DNA of 64,000 bases from Cristatella mucedo (lineage: Eukaryota > Bryozoa > Phylactolaemata > Cristatellidae), in the NCBI GenBank assembly GCA_009760855.2, contig WPIO01000064.1, positions 342,001 through 406,000 of the forward strand, written 5' to 3'. The position numbers and the translations under genes are program-made. The notes beneath the pieces are model-generated. The model searched no databases and was not told the origin of the DNA. It was given only the letters and a program-made list of their open reading frames with translations. Shown here piece after piece: positions 36,060-47,544 of this stretch (the first letter of the stretch is position 1; every line of letters starts with the position of its first letter).

Positions 36060-36955
36060 TTTTATATTTAGACCGTTTCAGGTATATATTAAGATAGATA
36101 TGCAACTGAAAGGCCCCTGTATCCACCAATTGAACTGCCAATCTGAACGACTGAAAAGCCTAGAGCCCTGAAGACGCATCGAAGCACGACTCATTAGCTG
36201 GATGGCAGCTGGCGAGAAAGACAGCTAGGACGAAGCTTTGACGAAGGCGTCTAAAATCCTCAGTAGAAATGTATACTAGAACCTTACGAGGGAAAACGTT
36301 GAAACATGTGGTAGGTGACAGTTTAGTGGCTTTTCATTATTCCGGCCTAGGACTAATTTAAGGAGCGTGGAGTGAAACGGCGGGGTGCTACATCAGCCCG
36401 ATTATGGACTGCTATTCCTCATTCGCCGCTCCTTTATTGTAACTGCTAGGAACCGATTATGCAGGAATCTATGGCCAAAGCAACAGTAATAGGCAGAAGT
36501 TGACGCCATAGTGATTGAGTTGATTTGTCCTCACAGATAGAGAAAAACTGCTTTGTAATCAAACGCAAGAAAGTGTCTCTGCTCCGCTCGCTAGCAGGAT
36601 GAGCGCAGATCGAGGGCAGAGGCAGGGTGCGAAGAGCTAGGAATCTAGGCTCCCTGCATCCCCCAGCCCACCTTTTGCGAACTGGACTAGCGTGAAATAT
36701 TTTTGAAGGATCTATTGGATGGCTTACTCGGAACCCCTCACGTCTACGATCCAGGATGTGCACGCCTAAAGTCTGCATCTTTCGCTCTGGTACCTGCGTA
36801 CAAGGAGCTGCGCTTCATTATAGTGACTCGCCGAGACTCTTTGGGTGCGCGAGTTGGTGCCGGTTGGCAGTAGGTATGAGGCAAACGGGAGCTCCGCCCA
36901 CAGACTAGTGCAGCAGGTACCGAACATTGCGAGGCGACTCACGGCTGCTTCTCTC
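36060..36955. other. Unassigned sequence
   Basis: No domain or repeat recognised. Open frames at 36446-36778 and 36766-36960 on the minus strand are short and unsupported. Confidence 0.35.
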
Positions 36956-36960
36956 TCCAA

Positions 36961-37682
<722 letters not shown>

Positions 37683-37689
37683 GCTTCTC

Positions 37690-38500
37690 CTTCTGCGACT
37701 TTTCGCAGCACGAAACTCGTTGTTCGCCTTGGCTGTTTCTGGAAGCATGTAATCCTAGGGCGCCGTCGACTAGACTACAAATCTAGGCTACAAATGCGAC
37801 CTTGAAGTTATGGACGCTCTTTGTTGTTGCTGCGTGCAGCTGCGGTCGTCACGCCTGCCTTTGTGCTGCAATTACACCAGTCGCTAGCTGCGACACGAAA
37901 TTCGGCGTTTCACCGGTATTCGTCGGGCGCGTCGACTGAGACTAGCGCCCATACGAGTGCTGCGCATGCGACCTAGTTCCGTCAGGACGGGAAAGCCGCT
38001 ATGCCTCGTTAGCGGCAATACGCTGCCCTGCCGCCGGGGGTTTGACGAGGCCGGCTCCACGAGCACGAAAATATTTATCTCCAGACGACCGCATTGTTTT
38101 GTCTGTAAGCGATGCTGCCGCCGCCGCCGCTGCCGTCACGCGCTGGCTCCAGGCTTCGGCCACCGCGCGGCCACAGCGAGCCAGGCAGACATTCCATTCC
38201 ATTTCCCTCGCTCGCCGAGCCGTGGCGCTCGCCGCGTCGCCGCCCCGTCACCAGGACGACGCGAGCGCCTGACAGTACCGTCGTCCCTCGCGGCTCCGCA
38301 CTCAACTTTCGCGGCTTCACTCTATCTCGGTTCTTCAAATACACATATATTCATTCAAAGTATGCTGGAGATAGTAAAAGAGACACAGCGATTTCTAGGT
38401 TGTCTGAGTCAATTATACACCCCTGTATTACAATTATTAAAATACTGTACGTATGGACTGTACGTCTAAATGGTCGAGAACCCCATCAAATCCTTCAAGA
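37690..38500. other. GC-rich unassigned block
   Basis: 37900-38330 is CpG-rich with a CCG run near 38115. Open frames on both strands lack motifs. It could be a promoter or first exon. Confidence 0.3.
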
Positions 38501-38507
38501 AATAGTA

Positions 38508-38680
38508 CTAGCCGATTTAACAGCCTCTTTTGTATAGCGACAGAAGAGCCTTTACGGCTATCGACACCGCTTGCAGCGGTAATACAAGATCGCTCACAGC
38601 AGGATTCGAACCCACGACCTCGGTATCGTGGTCATGAAAAGCAACCGTCTTGCCTAGTGTTACATCGCGGCTCACCATTC
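38508..38680 (-). mobile_element. SINE-A
   Basis: The plus strand shows the reverse complement: ACAGCCTCTTTTGTATAGCG, CCGCTTGCAGCGGTAATAC, AGGATTCGAACCCACGACC and CATCGCGGCTCACC. Near full length. Confidence 0.82.
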
Positions 38681-38789
38681 AACGCCAGGTGCAGCCGCCC
38701 GACCATTCCTTGTGTGGGCAAGAACTTGCTGTTCACTGATTGGCTATCCTATCCCCTTCCTATCCTGACCACAGATTGGCTCAGCCTAA

Positions 38790-38938
38790 AAAAAATATAG
38801 TTCATTTGTATAGCGCCCCAAGAGAACTTTATCTCTATTCAGGCGCTTCACATATGCCTCGGGGCTCGAGCCCACAGCCTCAGCCAGACCTTGGTCGGGG
38901 CGAGCACCTTAACCACTGGACCAAACCAGGCTCACGCT
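38790..38938 (-). mobile_element. SINE-B, full-length copy
   Basis: On the minus strand: GAGCCTGGTTTGGTCCAGTG, TTAAGGTGCTCGCC, a B-box region GGGCTCGAGCCC, then GAAGCGCCTGAATAGAG, GGGGCGCTATACAAATG and an oligo-T/A end. The tail blocks match the LINE-A 3' end. Confidence 0.8.
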
Positions 38939-38939
38939 A

Positions 38940-40185
38940 GTTCTAATATGTCTTATTTTTTCTAGTATATTGGATCGTGCTAGAGTAATGGGGAGAAATT
39001 GAGTGTTATTTCATGCCCAGAGGACTTTAATAATGTCGAAAATTCTATTTAGATGGTTGTGAACTCTGCGCTCTAACTATGAAAATATTTTATTTATAAA
39101 TAAGGAATCCTACTTCGCAGAAATTCGCGTACCGCGGTATAGTCTGAAACTGATTAACCGCGATAAACGAGGGATGACTGTACTGTTCGCTACACTGCAG
39201 GGGCGATTTGCACTTGCTGGCTAGAAGCCAAAGCACGCATAAGGGACAAACCCTGGAATCGGTCAAAGGTTAGCGGCTCAATTATTCGGCAGCCACCGAC
39301 GGGCGGGCTTCGCGTGAACTCAGCGCTATTGGAGTAGGGCCGTGGATGGGCGGCTTGCATTCGGCTTTCATTCGCTAGCTTTCATACGCTCGCTCAAGTC
39401 CTTCAACAAGTCCTTCCTCGCCCAAAGAAAGCGCAGGTAGCGAGGGTAGTGAGGGCAGCGAGGAAGCGAGCAAGGGCTCAGCTGTTGCCTCAGGCTCGCC
39501 GGACATTTCGGTGCATCTGTCAGTCAATAATCTCAGCAACCAAGGTAAAAGTCCAAATACAGAATGCGCGCGAATACAGACACGCCCATCGCGGTATCGA
39601 GAGACAATACGCCGTCGTCTATTTATAGATTGAGCACACTCTCGGCTACGAGCACCGTGCCCGTAGCAACTAATTCGGTGCCGTTACGTCGTCATTTGGC
39701 GCTGAGCTCACTTGCCCCACCCCCCACCCCGTCCTGCTATGGACACTGTGCCCAGAGCCGAAAGTGCGCTGTCTCTACGAACAAGCGACGGCGTACTAGC
39801 TGAGACATCGGCACGAACACCCTAGGAGTCATGAATAGTCCCAGTTAGCGCACACGGATTTGGACCAGGTTTATAGCATTCTTGCCTCAGCAGGAAGCAC
39901 TGCTAGCGTCTCTTGTCCGCTGAATAATTTCTTTCCCGACAATCGAAGTTCTTGCGAATACCCTGTATGGAAACTGATACAGTAAAGACCTGCTTAAAGC
40001 ATGTCTGTTGTTTGACCGTTGCGCGTGTAAGAAATTACGTATCTACGGGCATCTAAACGCTTACCGCTTCAAGCGCCGCGATCCCGGTCAGGCCGAAAAG
40101 CGGGCTGCGGCTTTAGCTTCGTCGACTGCTCATAACCTCTCTAATAGGTACGATCGTACGCGGTTATCGTTTCGCTATTATAGTC
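38940..40185. other. Unassigned sequence
   Basis: No gene recognised. Short plus-strand frames occur at 39564-39803 and 40008-40274. Confidence 0.35.
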
Positions 40186-41274
40186 AGCGGCGTAGCAAGA
40201 GGGGCGGGACTGGTGTTCCCGGGTGCCAAGGTCAAGGGGGCGCTAAGATCAAAATAGATTGTGAATATTTTTGAAAAGCTTTTTAACGTGGAAATACCAA
40301 TCTTGATTCCAATCTAGTCCTTGTTTCAATAGACTTGACGACTGCTGGATGAACTAGTTGACCATGTTTACAGATATAGACCAAGCTAGGCTTAGGACAT
40401 TTCAACACCTCTACCAAACCTGTCACACACCTGAGCTCAGCCGGTCCATGCAGCGATGTTGGCAGGATATTGTCTGCCGTTCACTCGGATTGTTCGTCAT
40501 CAAAATAAGGAAGTTTGAGAAAGTGATTGGTGAGAGATTATTAAAATTTTATCCTACTTAGAGACATTGTGTACATTGAATCCCCTGGCACCAGCGTGTA
40601 GATGACGTCGGCACTTCCAATCTTTCCAATCCTTTTTTCAAGCTTCCCAAAAGCTCAACCTCGTCCTCCGCAGATGGAGTCAACGGTGTGAAGGTCAGTG
40701 CTACTCCAGACCAGACTCCGTGAACCGCATTGTCACTACGGCTACTGTGTACTTGTGTACATTTTGTATCCTTCCAATCTATTTTCATGAGACACCCGAG
40801 GAAAAAGGCAGCTGATACCCAGCGCATAAAACGAAAATTTGAGAAATCGGAAGCAAGCAACTCCAGCAAGGTACTAGAAGTTTTCATGAAGAAGGCAACG
40901 CTGGAGAACGGTGAGACACTGCGAAAAACACTGCGAAAATGCTGACAGTCACAGAGGGAACAAGGTGAAATGCAGCATGAGGGGGACGAGAGCAAGCAGG
41001 ACAGAGACAATTACAAGAAGAGGGGATGCGGAGGAAAAGAGAGAGAGAGAGGGCAGAAAGCGTGACAGCGCGGGAGGAACGAAACTGTCTGCTAGGCAAA
41101 AGTTTCATGAAAAGTCTCTGCTTTGCGAAGACGAATACAGTCACCATTTGGTCCACGGTGGTGCAAGTACAGCCGCAAGAGAAGAAGATACGGAGTCTAC
41201 AGCGATTTCCCTGACCTTGTTGACATTGAATGATATTGACTACCTTAAGTTTGACTGGACCTTTGCTTGGTGAT

Positions 41275-41560
41275 TTCGTTTGAATGACGATACTGCCCCT
41301 GATCGTGTGCGAGTGGGCTTCGACGGTCGATTTGGTGTGCGGGTGGGATGTTGCGTTAGCGATTGACATGCCATGAGAGCGGTGGCAATTTGCTCTTAGT
41401 TATCGATGTGACATGGGGCAGTCGCCAAAAAGCGGCACTCTGGTAGTCAAGAGGGTTTAAGAGAGACGTGCTTTCTCCTGCTCCAGGCGTAGTAAACATA
41501 AACTAGTGTTGCTTGTCTTCGGCGGGCGTTATGTGCTGTGGGCAACAGTAATTAAACTTA
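41275..41560. repeat. Repeat shared with 35590-35830, inside the hAT relic
   Basis: Blocks such as ACTGCCCCTGATCG, CGAGTGGGCT and CGGGTGGGATGT correspond to 35590-35690 with similar spacing, and both copies end in a GTAAT/ATAAAC-rich stretch. It may be a solo LTR. Confidence 0.4.
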
Positions 41561-42352
41561 TTTTTGAGAATCATTCCGCAGAAACTTTGAGGTGAACTAG
41601 TACTACGATGATCAAATCTGTTTGAGAACAAAGAAGGTCTACTTGCTGTAAAATGTGGTCGAGCCATGAGCACAGCCTGGTTTAACAGGCTAATGGGAAT
41701 GAAGTTAGCAGGACCTGGCTGGTCTACTCTCCCTCAAAATAGCTGGCATATTGCTTCCGTTGTATGCTCGTTCCTCTGCCCCTCAAAATTCCCGATCGTC
41801 ACTTGAAGGCAAATGGGTGTAGCCACTGGAGGAAACCTGAAAACCTAATTGTCCATTAAAACAACCGTTTTCACCGTCAAGCTTTCACCACAAGGAAAAG
41901 TACTGAGAGGTGAGTTCTCAAAGGAAGTAGAATAGACACTGCTGTTGAGGCAAGAGTCTCGTCCGAACAAGGACCGTGGCGAGAAGTCCTGAAGAAAGTT
42001 ATCAGCAGCAGCATCAAGTTCTTCCTTTCTCACAACCTGCGCCCTGCGCGGTCGCCAAGAGAGTCTTGGCCTGGCTGGTGGAAAAAAAACATGGGAAACG
42101 TCTTGGGAAACTTTTTCTTTTTCCAGCTCCCTACAATGCTCTCTTGCAATCACACCTGGATCACGCCAGAAGGAATCCAAAGGCAGTCTCTTATCTGTCT
42201 CCTCAAACTCAAAATGAGTTCCTCAGTGTACTTGCATCCACAGTCAGAGAGAAGCTACTCTGTGGCGTACGGCAAAACCAATACAGTGGAATTATGTCAG
42301 AATCAACTACTGATTTGGCAAACCACGAGCAGATTTCTGAGGTCATTCAATA

Positions 42353-42594
42353 TTAGGACAGCATTTAGTGGGTCCCTGTGATTCGTCCTTGATGTGCTTA
42401 TGTGTGCTGACACTGTGCATGCTGCCACTAACCACATTTGCATGCTGACCATGTGCATGTTACACTTAACCATGTTATTCATTTTGTTTGTTTTTCAAGC
42501 ATGATTTTAATTACCATTCAATTGCATTTCCCTTTGCAGCAAATGTAAAGCGCCTAGAAAGAGATTAAGTTCTCTGAGGGCGCTTTATCAAGTA

Positions 42595-42633
<39 letters not shown>

Positions 42634-42635
42634 TG
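42353..42635 (+). mobile_element. LINE-A 3' end inserted in the hAT transposase
   Basis: TTAGGACAGCATTTAGTGGG marks the 5' truncation point. The copy runs through the complete 3' UTR to (ATT)n at 42597-42632. The hAT reading resumes with GATGCTGATTTTGCGAC immediately after the tail, proving insertion into the transposase. Confidence 0.9.
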
Positions 42636-44236
42636 TGATGCTGATTTTGCGACAAAATCAGTCATCTTAAAAGAGTCTATCCTGTACTTTGTTCAAATCT
42701 AGATAAAAGATGCTGCAGTAATTGGAGGTCTCATCTTGGACAAACTCGAATCTGACCAAATTTCCTGGCGATTTTGCAGGTCGTAGTGCTACGACAAAGC
42801 AGCAATCATGCGCAGCCACTTGTCAGGTGTCCAAAGAGATTACTGTCTGAAACTAAGAAATCATTTTTGTAAACTGTGATAATCACAGCTTGAACCTGGC
42901 AGGAGTTCATGCTAAAAATCAAGATTTCGTTGTCATTACCTTTTTGGAACAATAGAGAATGCCTACTTATTCTTTTCAAGATTAACTCTGAGGTGGAAAG
43001 AACGGAAGGAAGTCTTAGCCATCACTGTCGAACGTGAATCTGCAGCAACGTGGAGTGCGAGATTGGAAGCTGTGAACGCTATCAGTGAGGGACTGAGCAG
43101 CATTTTAGGTCTTTTGGAGCAACTGTCTGATGACACAAGTGGAACACTTGAAAAAAGAAGTGAAGCTGGAAGTCTCACACATTGTATTTGAGTTTTAGCT
43201 TTTTGGCTCTGTTACCATTTTCGTACAGCATTTTACAAAATAGTAGTTTACAAAATAGTTCGGAAAAGACTGCAGGATCCAAAGATGAACGTCAAAGAGG
43301 CCTCTTTGACCTCCATTCTCTTGAGATTGCTTTGTCAAGACTTCAAAATACTTGTGCCAAGAATCACTACTAGATGCCAAAAGTAGATCTGAATTACGGG
43401 AAGTTATGGTCGAACGACGAATCCACTGAAGGACACAGATGTCTGGAGAGTTCTCTCAAGATGTTGGTCTCACGGCAGAGGGGGAGATTTCAAGAATAAT
43501 GAAGAGCAGCACAGACTATCTCCAATAAGAAATCTTCAACTAGGTGTTTGCGGCTCACAGATCCTAATGTCAAATTGATTTCTCGTTTAAAGTTGAGCAG
43601 CTTTTGAAGACTCGAACAGACCAACATCCGCCAGCAATGTCTAGATCTTAGTTATAGAAATTCAGGCAGGTCTTGAGAAAGCTGAGTCACAAAAGTATTT
43701 GCATTCCTGTGTTCCTGATAGTGGCCTCAAGAAGAAACCCTATCTTTAATGTCTATGAAGCCAGTCGATGCATTTCTCGCTTTTCTGCAATGAAAAATAT
43801 CACTAAATTTTCCTCCTAAGCTGCATGAGCCACTTTTTGAGTGCTCACAACTTTGTTTAAGGTTGAAGATTCGATCACTTTTGCAAATAAAAACTTATTT
43901 ATAACAGTGAGAGGACTTGCAATCAGTGATAAATTATTTTCAATGTTTTTCCCAGTTTAAAAAAGAACCCTGGGTATTTTTCAAAAACTCCACTTCAAGC
44001 CAGCTCATTCATTCAAATTATACGCGGGAAATCGGTCGTACGAAGAATCCTCCGACAACTTTCTCTGACATTCAGTCAGCCGTACAAAAGAGTCCCGGAA
44101 CCTCAGATCCGCTCTAGTCAGCGAGGTCGCTAGGCAACGCTAGAGTCTACAGAAACTGCAGGCGATATCTGTTTTCGCTTTGCGGGCTCCAATCTGCGGA
44201 GAGACCGTGGATCGTCTTTTTGCGCCGAATCTTGGT

Positions 44237-44425
44237 CTAACGTGAGACCGACCGCCTAGCGCTGGCATCATTGTCATTCCGTCTTCCTCCGTTTCCGCCC
44301 GCTTGCAATGTCAGCGAGTACTGTTGTAAGTCAAGAGGACTTAGGACCGCTTCAGCGAATGCCACAGCGATTGCGGACACGAAGAACAAAGCGAGCGCGA
44401 CTCTATTTGTCGCCCCCGTCTGCAT
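44237..44425 (-). CDS. Candidate secreted-protein first exon (signal peptide)
   Basis: The minus-strand frame starts MQTGATNRVALALFFVSAIA and continues VAFAEA, a good signal peptide (basic n-region, ~14-residue hydrophobic core, small residues at -3/-1). Then come about 36 polar residues ending GGRRNDNDASARRSVSR and a stop at 44237. A possible donor GTTAGA lies just before the stop, so this may be the first exon of a longer secreted protein. The surroundings (44150-45120) are CpG-rich like the ligand-gene promoter. I do not recognise the family. The RR pairs could be prohormone cleavage sites, but that is speculative. Confidence 0.4.
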   Translation of the reverse strand: MQTGATNRVALALFFVSAIAVAFAEAVLSPLDLQQYSLTLQAGGNGGRRNDNDASARRSVSR

Positions 44426-44761
44426 CTTCAATCCGAACAGAGGACGTCTGTCAGTTCTGACGTCTGTCCATGGCTTCCGGTGAGATGGCAGGTGTGTGTG
44501 AGCTGGTAAAGTGGTGGGAGGTGCCGCCGCCTCCGGGTAACAACTGGGCGGTCTGTAGCTGACCCAGTAGCTAACCCAGGGCAAAAACACGCACGAAAAC
44601 ACGATTCGAGTAACAACCGCAAGCAACCGCAGACAACCACGACCACTCGACCGATAAATGGTGCGGAAACTGCGTGGCTCGAACCATTCGCTGGCGATTT
44701 GCAGGCGAGCGCCCGCCCACCGACGGGCGCGAAGGTCTATAGACTCTGAACGCGACTGCAA

Positions 44762-46735
44762 TCGATTGAGTCCCAGACCTCGTCGTTAAAAGTCCAACGC
44801 CTGACTCTGGACAACGTCTGGCTGCACGTGCGTTCTACCTACCTCTGCCGTAGAGCCGCATTCGACGATCGGCGATTGCGAAAAGAAGCGCACGAGGGCA
44901 GCATGCCTCGCGTCCGATTTGCCGCCTCAACCAACCTCGATGGCCGAAAAATCAACGCTACTAAACTCACGAGGCGACAGCCACCGTCCGGGTCCGATTG
45001 ACGCCGACCGGCCTTTCGCCAGCTTCCGATAGCGACTGTTTCTGAATGAGAGCTCGAAGACGTCAGAGCTGAGCGGCACTTCGCGCTAGCTCGGATGATG
45101 CAAGCCACTCCGCGTCACTCTCAGCGTCATCTTCTGTAAAAATACAGCGGGCGCGAAAAAAGAGGCTGCTTTTCGAGTCGCGCTAATCGTGCGGGGATTG
45201 CAAAGAAGTCGTAAGCACCTGCGATAGTCACGAGGTCACGTGGCGCGAGGCGATCGGTTGGGCTCGGTACGAGCGCAATCCTCATCTCGTCGCCGGCGAT
45301 AGATGTATGCAGTGCGAGCACTTTGCTGATGGCAAACGCACCCGAGCCGTCGCTGCAGTAAATCGTGATAATCGACAAGATTATTGTGAGAATGTAAAGG
45401 CCTCTACAATACTCCATGGGCACGGAATAGTGGAGATAATAGAATATAGTGGAAATAATAGAATAGCTGTCCTGAGATTCTAGAGGACGGCATTTTGATT
45501 CGCGGAAATTCTGGGCTTCTACTTCTACAATCGAGCTCACTCCTGCTTCCTGTGTCGCAGTTTCATCGCTCATTACCAGCCCTTGACCGGCGAACTTGAG
45601 TGCTGCTAGTGACAGACCTTCTCCCCGGCAGTTTGTAGCCAAGGCGCGATCAGGGGTTGCAGTGCCTCCGTCTGCGAAAAGGCAGCCGCACGGCAAGACG
45701 GAGAGGCGCTGCAATCTCGCCGGATCCCGAGCGGTCGATAAGATGAGCTCCTGAAGCGGAACATACTATTAAACCCTTAGGCGATAATGCCCTGGACAAC
45801 TCCGCCGAAATCACCCGGCGCAATGTGGAAACGCTCAGGCTACTCGACACGTCGAGGGACCTGAAGTCAATTGCTGCCAAGGCGGGGTTTCAACCGACTT
45901 TTGGTACATCTCGGGGAACTTCGATCGTCTCTCCTACCACCCAATGCCGTGAAATCACAAATTAATTTCCGTGCAATACGCTAGCACATCATTGATCGCG
46001 TTGACAAGATTGTCGCCTTAGACGTCAAGGCAAACTCACGACCTGACTGAAGGACTCCGTGGATCACCTGTAAGCTTATTTCCTTGAGATCCCGATACCG
46101 TTTCATCAAATCGTCATCGCTCTGCTCCGTTCTTGGCCACGGGCTACCAGCTCATCAGATACGCAGCTGGGAATGTTGAAATCACAGATTCACATTGAGC
46201 TACTGCCCAGCAATTGAAGGCATTAACAACTTCAGTGTCGAAGTTATCAGCTTCATGGACCGTATTATCTTAATGCTAAATTAGCTTTCCCAGGCGTCAC
46301 GGGGCGTGACCTATCTTTAGCAGATGTTTTTTTAATATTGTACGTGAGTATTATTGATGAATAACACTATTAAAAAATTCATCCTTAAGTATTAAGTATT
46401 AATTCCTGATTGAGTATGCCACACCAAAATAGAATCTGGCCATTAATTCTTACACTTCTTCAATTCTTAGTTGTGTGGTCAGAATGATGGATGAATTGAA
46501 ATTAACCATCTCCAATTAGAAAACAAAAAACAAACCTCGCTTCCGGTGGTTCATATTTAGTCAGAAAAAACAGAAAATGAATCAAAATAAACATGCATTT
46601 ATTCCAAATTCATATATATATATGACCGCTTAAAATGGTTTATAAAATGAGTGTATATTTTAGATTAGCAAGCGGCTATCCTGCAAATCGTTTTCTCGAA
46701 GGATTTTTGAAACGTAGCCCGTATCATGTTTTTGT
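44762..46735. other. Unassigned; CpG-rich to ~45100, then mixed
   Basis: A 195-residue minus frame at 45127-45714 has no domain I can name. 46320-46640 is AT-rich with an (AT)n run at 46614-46623. Confidence 0.3.
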
Positions 46736-46739
46736 TATA

Positions 46740-46930
46740 AAGTTCTTGGTCGTGACTTTCTAAGGCCCGTATGTCCTATTGAAAGCGCTCGCCTTGCGCC
46801 TGGGAGTTGTCTTCTCCTTGAATTTGTAAAGGATATGGACTTTTAGACGCATTCTGCAGTCCATTCTGCCATCATTCTTCCAGAGAGCCCGAAACAGCTG
46901 AAAATACTTTACAGATTGTTGACTACCCAG
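46740..46930 (-). pseudogene. Relic of a mobile-element-associated ORF (GERF-Q-DI type)
   Basis: The minus strand, in shifting frames, gives MRLKVHILYKFKE and GEDNSQAQGERFQ-DIRALES. This resembles the (E/Q)GERFHQDI motif of a widespread uncharacterised invertebrate repeat-associated protein. The frames are broken. Identification rests on one motif. Confidence 0.3.
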
Positions 46931-47544
46931 AAACCCGTGAACCGCAGCAATGAAACCGTTTCAATGAAACTTTCCTATCTCAGTCCGGTTGTGCATTTTG
47001 GGGAATTTGGCAGACTCTAAAGTAGGCCAACTTGACAGTAAAGAAATGTGCAAATCCAATGGCAAGTCATTTTGGAACACTACATTGAAATTACCTGCCG
47101 TCGTCTAGGTCCGTGTTAGCTAACCCTTCTTTTCTTCCAACTCTCTGGTGGCACCAGGTTATGTTGGCTGAATCCGCTTTACTGCCATTGTACTTGTAAG
47201 ACGGCGAGCGATCTCACCTCAACCTGCAGCACAGCACTGGATGACTAAGGACAACAGATCTGTTTTCGGAGCCGCAGACAACTGCTGATTCGCTTTCTGT
47301 TGTGTGGACCATTGGCCAATTAGCCTCTCCCAAGGCCACGTCAGCCTGGGCTAGACAAGGCATGCTCCTTAAAAGAAGCTAACTTGCTCAGCCAATAGTA
47401 ATCATTTAGGACTACTATGTATCGAACTTGTATGTTCTTTAGACTTTGTCCGTATTTGGTACTGCCAAGTTCTGGCTGTCAGCTGTTTTATCAAACATTT
47501 TATTCTCCTCGACCATTGACTGTTGAAAGGCTTCACGGCATGAC

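Larger units (their letters stand above)
40188..43880 (+). pseudogene. hAT transposase relic (ZMYM1/DUF4371-like), interrupted
   Basis: A terminal-repeat-like CAGCGGCGTAGCAAGAGGGG starts near 40188. A basic N-terminal frame (MRHPRKKAADTQRIKR) lies at 40788. The transposase body appears as LLQSHLDHARRNPKAV and YSGIMSESTTDL at 42130-42350. After a LINE-A insertion come DADFATKSV-like, FFSRLTLRWKERKEVLAITV and VERESAATWSARLEA (42960-43080), then DPKMN-like and GEFSQD-like pieces to about 43500. The order matches the ribonuclease-H-like core and insertion domain of hAT transposases of the ZMYM/DUF4371 group. Frameshifts and stops make it inactive. The right terminus is not evident. Confidence 0.75.

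Noticed and set aside
45127-45714. 195-residue minus-strand frame as a gene
   Set aside because: Composition shifts along its length, no domain or splice support; kept only as unassigned.
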